A DNA stretch of 64,000 bases from Gnetum montanum (taxonomy: Eukaryota; Streptophyta; Gnetopsida; Gnetales; Gnetaceae): assembly GCA_015680685.1 (NCBI GenBank), contig MNCI01010799.1:108811-172810 (forward strand), in the 5' to 3' direction. Shown here piece by piece: positions 43,691 to 56,473 of this stretch (positions are counted from its first letter, which is position 1; every line of letters begins with the position of its first letter). Under the pieces are notes generated by a model. That model saw nothing but the letters and a program-made list of their open reading frames with translations, ran no database searches and had not been told where the DNA came from. The position numbers and the translations under genes are program-made.

Positions 43691-45156
43691 AAATCTATGT
43701 GAAATTTGACAAGATTAAGTTTGGTTAATTATATGCATAAAATTATTACAACTGATACTATAAATTAGGATATATATCTAAATACCCATTAAAAAATCAT
43801 AATACGAATTGTGCATGAAGGTAAAAAGATGAGATAGATGCATTCTAAAAATCCTAGTGCTTTTCCCCATTATGTTCCCCTTTCTCTATTAATATACTTA
43901 AACTATGAAGTAACAATACAATATTCCTTTGTACTTTCAATTTTACCTATTCATCAAATGATTGTTGCCACTTATTTTCTATATTTTCAAGTGCATAAGC
44001 TTTGTGGATAAACATTATAGCCTCATGCAAATTGTGATATATTGGTCATGTCAAGTCTTTTTGTCTAACTCTCTTTGATGCTTGCATAGAATGTGTCTGT
44101 CTTATCTGATCTTTAGAAGTAGTTCTAGTAGTCAATGGTAATACATCATCATCTCTTTACACAACTAGTTCTATTTTTGAATCTAATCTAACAAGTTAAG
44201 ATTCTACTTCTACTGCTAAATTATGGCTGACCCATTCTTTTTATTTTTCTTTGGTTCTTCACTATCATTTTCCTCTCCTTTAAAATCATCTAATGACTAA
44301 AAAAATATCATTATCAAGATTCTCAATCCTACTAAGGAAAGATCTTGGAAGTAGTGATAGATGAGCAAAAGACTAACTTCTTTTAAGTGGTTGCACCTAG
44401 GCTTGAACCAAGGTCTTACTACTTAAATAATAAGCATCTTCCCATCTTTCTATGTTATTATTTCATTAAATTTTTTGATAAATTATTTAGCTATATATTT
44501 ATGATATATATATATTTTCAAATTAATAAAATCCTAGAACTGATTCACGTAGAATTAATTTTCATGTTAAAAAAATTATAACCTATGTTTATTTCTTAGC
44601 TTCGTGATATTGGTCAAGCTATTACATACATATAATAATTATTAATTTTCTATGAGTTATGTTAGTGTTAAAGACCTTGTTTGTCATCTATTCATATTTA
44701 ATCTTTGATAAGAGATGAAGTTTTCCATCATGATGCTAATGCTGTTTGATCAACTTTCTTTTTGTCCTTTGTGGATTTGAATTAGACTAATATGCTTATG
44801 CTACTTTTCTAATAACATTGTATTCATTTACTACATTGACCAATCTAGTATTCATCAATGCTAACTATAGTAGTTGATGTGTTGATTTATTAGAATGTTA
44901 GATAATATTTCCCATATGATCTCTTCATCTAAGTTATTCATCTTGATGAAACAAGAAAAAAAATTAGGGATAAAACAAATCATTTTGAATAAAGGTAATT
45001 CAAGCTTATTACTCATCAATACAGGTTATTCTTTATTTTTTTCTGATTTAAGACTATTTGATTTATAAGAAAAAATCATGTCAATGATTGATATTTTGTG
45101 CTTTTAATAATCTGGTAATAGTAAAACAACATATTATTAATTACAACTACAATTAT
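43691..45156. other. No gene seen; tRNA-like repeat at 44345-44440
   Basis: Very AT-rich. The segment at 44345-44440, minus strand, has GGTTCAAGCCT (B-box-like) and matches 28380-28470. Nothing else recognised. Confidence 0.4.
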
Positions 45157-46019
45157 TGATGAAAAATAGAGAATTCCAATACTTAACCATACAAGTCATA
45201 AGTGTTCATGTGTAACTAGATTGTAATTTGTAGGTGGACAATGTAAGTATACTAGTAAGTTGATAAGAAGTTTGTGATCATTGTTTTCTCACTTAGAGTT
45301 AATAAGGTGCAAAACATATGATTTAAATCTTAGTGAGATATATGACAAAATGATTATGTTAGCTCTGAAGTGTGCTAAGGTTAAATATAGTAAGAGTGAT
45401 TATAAATTCTATTTCTAAGGAAGATGGAAATATAAAGCTACTTTAGCCTATTGGTGATAAGTATCCATTCCTAGTTTTCTGTATACATCATGGGCTAATG
45501 CAACTATCACTAGGATTACCAGGTAAATTTACTACTAAGAAAGTTAACCAAAATCACCATTAGGTTACCAAAAAATTACACTATACACTTGAAACTAGTT
45601 GTACATATTCTATTGATACTAACCAATATAGTAATAGTAAATAACATAGGAAATGTAAACAACAAAATACAAGTAAATGTCATTGAAAAGTAAATCTATT
45701 CTATGTGAGATGCTACATTGATGAAGACGAATCTTGATCTTTATTACCATTCATGAATTGTATCAAAGAATAATCAACTCAAATAAAGATGTCGTACAAC
45801 AAGTAATCACCATACTACATGCATTCACAACTAACTCTAACTTCAGGAAAATAAACTACAAGAATTTCACTAAGTGTTGGCAAAAATTTGTTATTTGAAA
45901 TAACACTTGGCCTATATTTATAAGCATAACCATGCCTACTATAGCATATCTACAACATCATATATTGAGCTACAATATCGCATCTATGATATCATAGTCC
46001 CCTATAAAATGTTTCATCA
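45157..46019 (-). repeat. Solo LTR of the G1/G2 gypsy lineage
   Basis: 863 bp, starting TGATGAA and ending TTTCATCA, flanked by ATTAT (45152-45156) and ATGAT (46020-46024). Its internal landmarks follow the G1/G2 LTR order: AGAATTCCAA, ACTAGGATTACCAGG, ATCTTTATTACCATTCA, AAACTACAAGAATTTCACTA, then the TATA box (minus strand, 45922-45913). No primer-binding site or polypurine tract adjoins it, which fits recombination between two LTRs. Confidence 0.8.
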
Positions 46020-47569
46020 ATGATTGTGTATGATTACTAATAATAGATACTTAATGATTTCCTTGGAAATAATGCCAAATAATGAGTATTAAGTTGAATT
46101 TTGGCATTCAATCATCCAAATCCAGAAGTGCATGTAGGACTTAGTTGAATTTCATGAAAGGAATAGGTGAAAAGCCTATTATAAAATCATGAAATTGTAG
46201 GTTACTATCTTTCCAACCATATTGATAGTTGTCAAAATACAATTACAACATAGGACCAACCTATTATTAATTTTTAATTTACAAGTTGCTATGTCCCCAT
46301 TTCCAAATGAAGTTACTCCGTAATCATGATCGTGCCACTTTATAACAAATGCTGTAATTATTGTAATAAGATTTGAAAGAGCATATTGTAGTAAAGAACA
46401 TGTTTCTTGAGGTAATCTTTGTGGGTTAAACCTAAGGTATTTACACCCAAGAGTTAGAGGTCATGCTAGCATGGAGTTGTGGAATTGATAAAGATGAGTA
46501 AAGAGTGTTAGATGAAGTGAGAAAGAAAGATGACAAGCCATTCCTTCTAGCCAGGTATAGGTATAACTATAGTGGTAGTGCTAAATTATCCTTAAGGAAT
46601 AAATACCAAGGAAAGATGACTCCTAAGAATCCCTTATAACATAATCCAAATACATTATTTCCATGTTGATAAAGTTTTATTTTTATTTATTATGCATTTT
46701 TCCTACTACATTTCTAATGCAACATATTAAATGTTATGTATATTTGACATTTTGCCATGACATCCAGGAATGGGATGATACATTTTGTATTAGAGTAAAG
46801 AAAAACAAAGGGACAATTAAAATCAAGGGTCAACTATCATCAAATGATGAACCATAAGCCATAGTCCAAAGTGGTCTATGAACCATCATCAAGTACGCAT
46901 CATGTTCAAAATGAATCATGCTAAACAAGAAGATATCTTCCTATAAACTTTCATGGATATCAATGACAAAACTTCAATGAGATCTTACTATATACTAATA
47001 TGGTACATCAACTTCATCAGACTCTAGTAAGATAAGAATAACATCAGTTGAGGTAATCCTTATCCATCTCTTTGTAATGTAAGATTTTTCTCTTAGTTAT
47101 CTATGATAATCCTCATGTCCCTCCCATAAGGCTAGTAAACATATCTCAAGCCTTTTAGGACTTTACATTAGTATAAGATCTTGACTTCTCTAAACATCTA
47201 ATTCCGTAACATGGCAACAATGTAATACCCAACTCTAGGTCTAAATCACCAACCAATTTACTCCCAAGATTAGTAATCCTAAACCAAACCTTTTAAATAT
47301 GTTGCCTAGTTAGTAAGTCATATAATTCCTAACCCATGTAGGAAAGTATTAAAAAGGTTACAGAAATTAGTTATATTCTATTATTTGAACATAAAAAAAA
47401 TAAGTTAACAATAGATCCCCTCTACTTAGCAAGTAAAATACCTTACTAAGGGGTTGATAGGGAAAATCACACTAATAACACAATGTGTTATCCTACTAAC
47501 CCTTCCCTTTGTACTTAATGAAGTGAGTTTAGTGATCCTTACCCTCATCTTTGGGAGTCTTCCATCACA
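46020..47569. other. No gene seen
   Basis: AT-rich, with scattered short frames on both strands and no recognised domain or repeat. Confidence 0.4.
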
Positions 47570-47640
47570 TTATAACAAAATTAAGTTTCTTAAGACTTAG
47601 ATGATTTGGACATATGCAAAGAAGATCAAACAATGAGCCT
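47570..47640 (+). pseudogene. RTE LINE C-terminal fragment
   Basis: The plus strand reads LSFLRLR-stop-FGHMQRRSNNEP. The conserved RTE C-terminus is RLRWFGHVQRR; the Trp codon has become TGA. Confidence 0.6.
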
Positions 47641-47905
47641 ATATAATTTCTTAAAGTGGCTTCTATTGTCAATTTTAGTGGTAGCTCTTTCATAAATATC
47701 TTGAATTACTTAAATATATTCATTAGGGATGTTTTTCCTCTATAAGGCCCATGAAATAATATTTTTAGGCATTATATCATAAGCTTTTTCCAAGTAAATA
47801 AAGATCATATGTAAATTTTATCTATGTTTTTTTGTATTTATCTATCAATTATTGTATCAAAAAATAGCTTTTAAAGTAGATATTCCTTGCAAAAATCCAT
47901 ATATA
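47641..47905 (-). pseudogene. RTE LINE reverse transcriptase fragment
   Basis: Minus strand from 47905: GFLQGISTLKAIF (usual GFMPGRSTMEAIF), then IDKYKKT, IYLEKAYDIMPKNIISWAL (usual FIDLEKAYDRVPR) and VIQDIYERATTKIDNRSHF. The match to the RTE palm and finger blocks is clear despite stops. The fragment abuts an oppositely oriented RTE C-terminus at 47640. Confidence 0.7.
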
Positions 47906-49259
47906 TATATATAGAACATAGTATATTTTCTTTTAAAAAAATTAACAAGAATGCAAATTGCACTAAGCTACGTAGCCTAACAAAGCACCAACATTAGCTA
48001 CACAAGGTTGCACTGCCCTGCATAAGACTTTTCTTAGGTTGCACTAGCCCTTAATAATGTCATTTTTCCATCACTAGTTGCCATAGGCCCTACACTGCAC
48101 CTCACCTATTAGTGCTAAGCTTTGCCACCATCACTTGATGTGCCCTGCATTGCATCCTATGTGCATATGTGATGTCCTTGTGTGTGTGCCTTCCCCACTA
48201 GCCATTCCTATGCATTTGTCACTTACCACCATGATTGCCCTCTACATTTCGCTGCTAGCCACCTCTCTACATGCTATGCTAGCCATGATTTCCGATACTT
48301 GTGCCACCACTCTGTTACTATCCATGCCTATCCAAGATCCTTGTTTCCAAAACGTTTGATGTTTTTTCTACCTTTTATGAAGGTATAGACTTGTGATGTT
48401 CATGAACACTAATAGGTATAGTGGTCCACACCTTCCCTAATACCTATGGACACTAGCAAGACTAGTGGTGCATATCTATTCTAGTACTCACAAACACTGA
48501 TGTCCACATATTCTAAGATAGGAAAAATTTGAATTTAAAGAAGTAATATTAATTTGAATTTTAAATACTAGGTTCTAAACAAATTTGATCATCCTAGTTA
48601 AATTAGTGAGTTTGTAGGGATTGAAATATAAACTAAAAAGTTAAACATGCTAGTTCTAGAGTAATATGGGGATGAGTGATCTCTCAAGAAGCTCTTAGGA
48701 AGTCTTAAAATTCAAGTCTAAGTTTTTTAACTTTGAAAGCCCATAACTTTTGGTTTTTGAAGCATTTTTAGTAAATAAATAGTCATTTCCAATATATTTT
48801 AACCTTGTGGATGCAATGGAGAAGTTAGATCCATCCTATGGAACTCTAAAAGTTAATTTTTAATCCTTGTTCGTAAACTATGCCTTAAGAACCTTGGAAG
48901 CATAATTCAATGTAACTCAAGTATTTGAATCCAATGGTAAGGTTAGATTGATCATTTAGTAAGTTGGTAATTAGGTCATATTTTAAATCATACCTTAGTA
49001 GATCATAACCTAGATCAACTAACCATGCTTAATATTCTAACCATTAGGACTAACAAAGTTGACTCTTTTTGCTATCTTAGGACTTAGGATTAGGTAATTA
49101 AGTTATACATAGAGGTAGATGTAGGCCAATAACCCCTAGTTGATCATTAGTTACATTGCCAAAGTCAATTTCCTAAGAGGTTTAGAAAGGTTGTTAAGAG
49201 TCTATAAAAGATAGCTAGACATTACTGACTTAATGAATCAAGTAGTTAGAGAATCCATT
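47906..49259. other. No gene seen; GC-richer patch at 47980-48390
   Basis: The patch at 47980-48390 is rich in TGC/CCAC and holds two overlapping plus-strand frames (48135-48359, 48182-48388) in different phases, neither convincing. The rest is AT-rich. Confidence 0.35.
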
Positions 49260-50971
49260 GGTGAACTAAAGATACAAGGAATATGGGCTCTTAGTTCTAC
49301 AACCTCCACATCCAAGTGTTCATTCTACTCTTTAGCTATTTTGAGTTTCCCCTCCAATATGATGTTTTTTCCCTTTGCCTCTAGTAGCTCCAACTAGGTT
49401 GCAGTGATGTTGTTTGGAAAGTCAAAGACATCTAGAAGCAATGGTCTAGTTCCCACCAATTGATCTAACAACTCTTCATGCTATGCTACACTTATTTTGT
49501 CACTTATAGTTAGTATAGACATCTGCACATCTTTGAGTGTATTGATGTCTAGCGTAGATGTCACATGTGCATTAAGCATTTTAGCAATCTTATTAGTGAG
49601 CACTTCTACTACTATTTCCTACCCTTGGTGCTACATCACCAAAAAGGTTGCCCCTTCACTCTCCTCTAAGAACAATGAGAAGGTTACTATGTTCCTAGAG
49701 ATTTCTTGGAGTGGTTGTTGTTTTGTGAGAGATACTGTGACCTCTCTGGTGCTCAAACTTAACCTTGTAGGTAACTACATTCTTTGTGCCAATAAAATGG
49801 ATCCACCATCATCCATCAAACTAATCATTAAATCCACCTCATTAATGTGACTCATGGTTGGTTTATATATGGATGGGTCATCATCACTCGTGCCTACTTA
49901 TTACTTCTATTCACTTAGAAGTCATTCTCTATATTTGTGCAACCGTTGGGCAGTTGCGATGATGTCCAACATTATTGTTTGAGTGGTAGGTGGAGGTGGT
50001 GGTCACTACTCCTCTTCATGGATAGTGGTGGTAAGCATTTTATCCTTCATCATTTCTACCCTATTGGCAATTGGAACAGTTCTAATATCATTATTGGTGT
50101 AACGAATTATCCCTTCCCTATGGTAGAGTTTCCTGATGAGGCATGGAAAAGGAAGTGCATTTCTTCTACATTCATTTTCTTTAAAGCACTTCTCTATCTC
50201 AATATAGATCAACTACTGAAGGCTAACCAAGTATCTCCCACTCAAAGCAGAACATGCATAGGTAAAGAAAGCAATGATTTTTCTTGGGCTCATTGTGGGA
50301 TTAAGGTGGAAGGTTGTAATCTTATAATGGATCCTTTCTATTGGTGTGAGTGTACCATAATCCTTGTGGTCAACACCATCCACCATTGCACCCATTCTAT
50401 TTTGATGCTTGGATTAGCTTGCATTGGAATTTCTATCAAGTTTATCGCTATTTCAGGTAACCCAAGCATTGCAACAATGTTCTACATCACATAGGACACT
50501 GAGATGTCCTTGATCTTCACTATTGCTCTAGGCTACTTATTGTTCCAAAATAGAAAATTCTCCCATGTATCACTCCTAGGTGAAAGTGATGATTGAACAC
50601 ATGGAAGAGGTCTTTAGCTGGTCCTATACTTCTCTCAGTGCATGTTCTAGGAAAGGGCCAAAGTTGAGCTCCTAAAGCATTGATTTTTGGACCTCCCTTG
50701 ACTTAATTTGATTTAGGCAACCCTCTATTAAGGTCACCTTAAGATTTTTTGGTTATGTTGATGCATCATCCAAATTGAAGTGTTCTATTAATTTTGCCAG
50801 TTCCAAAATCTATTTGATAGATTCCACCTTTGCCTTGTCCCTAAGAGGACATATGGCATGGGTTGCAAGTGGCTCTTCTCAAGGCTATTCTTGAACCCTT
50901 CCCATTCTAGGCAGTTCCTTCCTTGGTTAGGATGGTCCTACTTCCTGTGTATGTTTTCCCTTTGGTGCCAT
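49260..50971 (-). pseudogene. Gag-like ORF resembling plant transposon-protein domain
   Basis: The minus strand starts MAPKGKHTQEVGPS at 50971. Across stops it carries DKAKVESIK-ILELAKLIEHF, YKITTFHLNPTMSPRKIIAF, FTYACSALSGRYLVSLQ and ALPFPCLIRKLYHREGIIRY. The last three resemble the conserved core of a domain in many plant LTR-element ORFs (WxxF...L.PT...; FPSLIT.LC...GV). A predicted coiled coil (LELLEAKGKNIILEGKLKIA) lies near 49370-49430. An LTR-like sequence sits just upstream, so gag is the likely role. This is inference from pattern. Confidence 0.45.
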
Positions 50972-51740
50972 CTATGATCATAACACATCAATGGATTAGT
51001 AGATATGATGTGTAACTTCAAATTTTTGAATAGCTTTTCTTATTAGTTAGTTACACTTTGACTAAGGTTGGACCATGTTAGATTAATGATTTTATTAATT
51101 ATTTATTTTAAATGTCACTAAAGCTTGTTGGGAAGGTTTAACTCTTGTAATTTAATGTTTAACCATTGAATTCTTAGTTAAACCTTAGTGGGAGTTAGAA
51201 AAATGACAAAAAATTTTCTATAAAAAATGGTGCATTTATGGTCCCCACGATGAAGATCTTACCTCTAAAAGCTATAGGGTCAAAGAAAAAAGTGATTCGA
51301 ATTGATAGTTATAAAGTTATGGCCTTAGAAAGGTTCTAGGCTTTGGAAATTGCAAAAACTCCTCTAGCATTTGTGAGAAAATGTAAAAATTTCAAAAGGG
51401 GGTCACATGTATTTATAGTATTTTTTCCATGCATCAATGGGGCCTCATATATAGGGCTTCATATATAGGTCTAATTCATTAACGAGGCCCCATTTATGGG
51501 GCCCATTGACCAAAATTTCAAACTTAAATTTCTCTAAAAATATTAGGAATTTTATAATGAAATTAGGGTCCATGTAGTTCCAGAAAAGTCAAGAATATGA
51601 TAAAATCATTAAACATTGTCTTTGAAAGCTCAAAAATTGAAAAATTCAATGGAGACTATGGTTATTAAACAAAATTTTTAAAGGAACACATGGTTTGATG
51701 TTGAAGATGGGCATACAAAAGATTTTGATTGCGAGAATGC
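50972..51740 (-). repeat. LTR-like sequence of a third gypsy-type family
   Basis: On the minus strand, a region rich in GGGGCCTC/GAGGCCCC motifs (51430-51510) precedes a TATA box TATAAATAC at 51417-51409. Some 440 bp later the gag-like frame starts. The right edge abuts the 3' internal region of G2 near 51745, where G2's own 3' LTR should be but is missing. Exact ends were not found. Confidence 0.45.
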
Positions 51741-51815
51741 CTAAGGTTAAGGTACTTAACAAACCTAACCAAAAGATATGCAAGTGGATCCTCCCCATAA
51801 TAGGCACATACCTTT

Positions 51816-52321
51816 TTTATCCTTGCATAACCTCAACCTAAGGATTCCATGGGCCCCATAGGTGGTTAATGAGCAATTAAAGTTATGGACTAAAACTTGG
51901 AAGATGATACCCATGAATTCAAGTACATCAAACCAAGACATAGAGTCAAGAACATGGATACCAGTAGCAAGGTGAATTATAGTAAGCATAGATGGATGAT
52001 GTAGAAAATGGAATGGAATTCTAAATTGAGGTCATAAGAAGTCCCTTGTGAAATTTTGTGTTTAGAANGTTTATCCTTGCATAACCTCAACCTAATGAGT
52101 TCATGGGCCCCATAGGTGGTTAATGAGAAATTGAAGTTATGGACTAAAACTTGGAAGATGATACCCATGAATTCAAGTACATCAAACCAAGACATAGAGT
52201 CAAGAACATGGACACCAATAGCAAGGTGAATTATAGTAAGCATAGATGGATGATGTAGAAAATGGAATGGAATTCTAAATTGAGGTCATAAGAAGTCCCT
52301 TGTGAAATTTTGTGTTTAGAA
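51816..52321. repeat. 252-bp duplication around the single N
   Basis: 51816-52067 and 52070-52321 align without gaps at a 254-bp offset with about seven mismatches. The junction is the N at 52068. G1 has no such duplication in its corresponding region. Confidence 0.9.
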
Positions 52322-53439
52322 TAACCTAAGAAGATCCATCCTTAGTCCAGACCAAAACCAACCACTTTCAATGACTTCGCATTGACACTCTAAGACCAAT
52401 CCACCTCCTCAAGGCACAAGTGTGCACCCACAAATAACCACTACAGAAAAGCAGAAAGTGAGAGAGGATCTTAGTTAGGGGGGCCCTTTAGGTATGGGTA
52501 ACGTCTTTCTAGTCCCATAACCAGTGCTTGTAGCTGGTTTATTTATCTAAGGGGTGTGCTTTGAATTCCCATCATGTTCTTTTTCTTCTCTTTTTTATTT
52601 TTGTTTTTGTTTTGTTTTGTTTGTTTATTTTTTTATGGTAGCCACACCATGCAAAGAATTAATTGAACTTTCTATTATTGGTCAACACAAAGTAGTAAGA
52701 AGTCCATGAAAACAGTCAAGCATCCAAGCAAGTAGAAATGCACAAAGAGTACCAAGTCCCCTTGAAGTCACACCCTTTTCAAACCTTTAAATCCTTTCCA
52801 ATTTTAGAAACTACTAAGGTCATTGATTTATTAAGAGTTTCTTTAATGGAAGGGACCTCAAACTTCTAGAACAAGGAAAACCATAGATTTGGTGAATGGG
52901 TGGATGTCATGGACTCAATTCCTATAACCATGAAAAAGAAACCATGATTGAGCCATTGGTACAAAAATTCAAAAATAGAATCCAAACATTAGCAAACAAA
53001 ACATTAAGCATAAACCACCATCAATAGCAGCCATAGCACTACTGTGTCCTATTGTCACAAAGCACTTTTATTAGCAAAAGTTGAAAATCACACTCAAAAA
53101 AAATAGAGTAAAATATATAAGAAAATCTAAAATATTTAAGAAATATTTAAATGTACTAATGATGGTGTAATATAAAAATTGTGTAAAATAGAAAAGAGAT
53201 TTAAAATCAAAAGTTGTAAAATAAATAACTATAAAGATAAAAATGTGTCAAACAAAAAATAAAAAAACTAAGTAGCCATATGGATGATTAGCATGGATGG
53301 CCATCTTCCCCATGACTATGTTAAAAGGTGGGGATCGAAAAAATTGAGTTTCATTGTTCATCCATTGAGGTATTCATTGTGTTGGCTTTCTTGGGCTCAT
53401 GGAAAAGTTTTATTTGTTGGAAGTTGATCAACAACATTT

Positions 53440-54340
53440 TTTTTTGGCTTTCAGGTTTCTAAATTAACATCGACCCATAAGAAAATGTTTTTTCAATTAT
53501 ATAAAGTCCCTCCCACAATGTTTAGAACTTTTTTTTGAGGTACATGTATGGGGTTCTAGTAGAAAACCTTATTACTAGGTTGGAATTTTACTTTTCTTAT
53601 TCTAAGGTCATGTCATGTTTTGTTGTATGCCTTATGCACTTCATTCAAAGATAGGGTCACTAATCAGTTCTCTTCTAGCATATTTAGGTTGATGAATAAT
53701 TCTTTTTGTGCTAGACTTAGCTCAAGGTTCAAGTCATAGGTTGTTGAAAGTGTATGGACCTCAGATTGGATTGATAGTATTGGAAGTTTTTCATACACTA
53801 GCTTGTAGGGAGAGTAGCCAATAGGAAGTTTCCATGTTGAGTGGTAGGCCCTAAGGACATCGTTGAGTTTTTTTCTTTAATCTTTCCTATATTTTCTTAC
53901 TATTCTCGTTAAGATTTTTGTAATCTCCTTATTAGTGACTTCAATTTGATTGTTGGCTTGGGGGTGGTAAGGTGTTGTTAATTTATGTTCAACCCCCAAG
54001 AATTGCATTAACTAGCAAAATGTGGCACCTATGACATGGGTTCTATTATTAGAATTAGTGCACATTCCATATCAAACCTATTTACCACACTTGGTTGTAT
54101 GAATCTAGCAATAGTGGATGATGTACAGTCAATGAAGACTATTTTTTCTACCCATTCGGTATAGTAGTTAACTTCTACAATAATATATGCTTTTCCATTG
54201 GACATGGGTGTGATGTGATCCATGAAGTCTATGCCCCAAATATCAAAGGGCTCTAGTGGTTGAATCCATTGTTGAGGACCCTCCATTCATGCTATCATCC
54301 ACCATCTTGTTGGTAGCATTTATAAGATTGGACAAATTGG
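53440..54340 (-). pseudogene. G2 integrase
   Basis: Open at 54286-54029: PFDIWGIDFMDHITPMSNGK and AYIIVEVNYYTEWVEKI (first catalytic Asp kept). In another frame, SNNRTHVIG corresponds to SDNGTHFIG, so the second catalytic Asp is Asn, as in G1. The remainder is badly broken. Confidence 0.8.
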
Positions 54341-54689
54341 GGGCTATCCCTAAATATTGTGGGCTAGTAGTATCCTACCATTAGGATTTTTATGGTCATG
54401 CATCTCCCTGTAGAGTGGCCTTTGTAAGGGCCTTTGTGAGCATCCTAGAGAATGCGTAATTAATCTATGTCAGGAACATACCAATGGGCCAGGCCATCAA
54501 CACACACCTTATAAAGGTGTCCATTGATTTCAATGAAGTATTTGGCCTAATGAAAAAACTATTGCTTATTTCTAAAATTAAGATCTTGTGGCATCTCTTG
54601 AGTGAGAAGTTAAGTAAGGATGTCATTGTACCATTTTGGTTCTATAGGAATTTGTTCATTTATTACAGTAGTAAAGAGGAGTTCATCTA

Positions 54690-55150
54690 AAAATTGATCA
54701 AAGACTAGGCTCTCCTCCTCTTTGTTGTCCCATCTTAATCAAGAGAGGTGGTTAGAAACCATATTCTCAGTCCCTTTCTGATCTATCGTTGTAATATTGA
54801 ATTCCTGCAATATCATAAGCCACTATATGATATGAGAGCTCACTATTGACTTATTCATAAGGAAGTGAGTTACAGTATTGTCCATGTGCACAAATACTTT
54901 ATAGCTAAGCACATAGTGCCTAAACTTTTCAATAGTGTACACCACTACCATTAGTTCTTTCTCCATAGTTGTATAATTTAATTTCATTCTCACAATGCTT
55001 TGGCTCATGTAGTAGATGTAGTATGAACATTTCTTATCATCCAACTATGTGAGCATGGCTCACAGGGTGTAGTTAGATGCGTTTGTCATGATGTGGAATG
55101 GTTTGGACCTATTTGGTACCTATAGAATTGGTGTTTCTACAAGTTTCTAC
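54690..55150 (-). pseudogene. G2 RNase H
   Basis: Open at 55044-54823: YYIYYMSQSIVRMKLNYTTM, EKELMVVVYTIEKFRHYVLS and YKVFVHMDNTVTHFLMNKSI. It parallels G1 34250-34090 position by position. Confidence 0.85.
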
Positions 55151-55965
55151 TTTAATTGCTAGAATGCATACTCATATTTCTTGGTCCAAATGAAAGGTGC
55201 ATCTTTCTTTGTAAGCTCTACCAATGGTTTTACAATCTTAGAGAAATTCTATGAATTGTTGGTTGTAGCCAATGTGTCCAAGGAATGACTAAACATCTTT
55301 AATAATTTCTAGTTGATTAGTTATTGCTTGGATGACCCTTATTTTTTTAGGGTCTACCTCAATCCCTACTTGAGTGATTCTATGCCCTAGAACAATGCCT
55401 TCTTGGACCATTAGGTGGCTCTTTTTCTAGTTGAGTTGTAGATTCGTTTCCACGTATCCTTTTAGTACTTGCTCAAGATAGTCCAAGGCTTGCTCAAATG
55501 TAGCTCCATAGGTGGAAAATTCATCCATGAAAACTTCCACACTGCTACTAATTTGCTACTAAAAATGCTAAGGATCAGCCATTGGAATGTTGCAAGAGCA
55601 TTGCATAGACCAAAAGGCATCTTACAATATGCAAAAGCTCCCCAAGGACTCATGAATGTTGTCTTGGCCTAATCCTTGTTCACAATCTAGATTTGGTTAT
55701 AGCCACTATAATCATCTAGAAAGTTATAATAGTAATGTCCAAAGATAGCATCCAACACCTGATCAACAAATGGCAATGGGAAATGATCTTTGAATGTAGC
55801 CATGTTCAATAGCCTAAAGTTAATATAAACCCATGGCTTACCACCTTTCTTTGGTACAATTACAAGTGGAATAATCCAATCACTATCAATGATGGGATAG
55901 ATGAACCTTTCCTTGTAGAGTTGTTTTATTTCTTTCTTAATGATTTTCTTCACTTTGGAATTCAA
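55151..55965 (-). pseudogene. G2 reverse transcriptase
   Basis: Open from 55965 to 55687: KVKKIIKKEIKQLYKERFIY, VIVPKKGGKPWVYINFRLLN and FKDHFPLPFVDQVLDAIFGH. Then SPWGAFAYCKMPFGLCNALA (55653 onward). The catalytic MDD reads MDE within VFMDEFSTYG; the changed codon is 55522-55520. D-to-E at this metal ligand should inactivate the enzyme. Confidence 0.9.
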
Positions 55966-55971
55966 ACATCT

Positions 55972-56238
55972 CTATGAATATCTTCTTGGCTTCATGGCTG
56001 GGTCAATGTAAATGTGATGCTGACATATCCTAGGATCAATTCTAGTTAGTTCATAATATGACCAAGAAAAGGCTATTGGCCGTTTGTTAACCACTATTAA
56101 CAGCTTTTCCTTTTGTGCAGGATCAAGTTTGGCATTGATTATGACCAACTTACCATTGTTTAAAAATGCATATTTCATGTTGACTGGTAAAAATTTTAAT
56201 TCTAGGGGCTCTTGTTTAAAATTTTTTTGGATTTCCAT
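55972..56238 (-). pseudogene. G2 protease-RT connector
   Basis: MKYAFLNNGKLVIINAKLDP and QKEKLLIVVNKRPIAFSWS, open for 88 codons. Equivalent to 35317-35514 in G1. Confidence 0.8.
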
Positions 56239-56473
56239 CTCTTCCCAATAGGTATCATCAATTTCATCATTAGAGAGTTGGTGCTAAACTTGCTCAAGCT
56301 TGTTCATGCCTCTGACATACACACATGTTAAGTTCTTATTTGGTTCCATACATAGTGTGTTGCTATTAGAATTAGCTATCAACCATTGGGTGGCCTCCTA
56401 TTTTGTGGTTGCTACGTATAGGCACTTTTGTATTTCTATTTCTTATGGATGTGCTTTTAATAAACCAGAGTTT

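Noticed and set aside
47980-48390. GC-richer patch as a possible gene exon
   Set aside because: Two overlapping frames in different phases, no motifs and no splice context; left unassigned.
49497-49850. 117-codon plus-strand frame with hydrophobic start
   Set aside because: Antisense to the coiled-coil part of the minus-strand gag-like ORF.
49937-50494. 185-codon open frame on the plus strand, the longest in the window
   Set aside because: The opposite strand reads as a gag-like protein with recognisable blocks, and this frame has no known motif. Treated as an antisense by-product.
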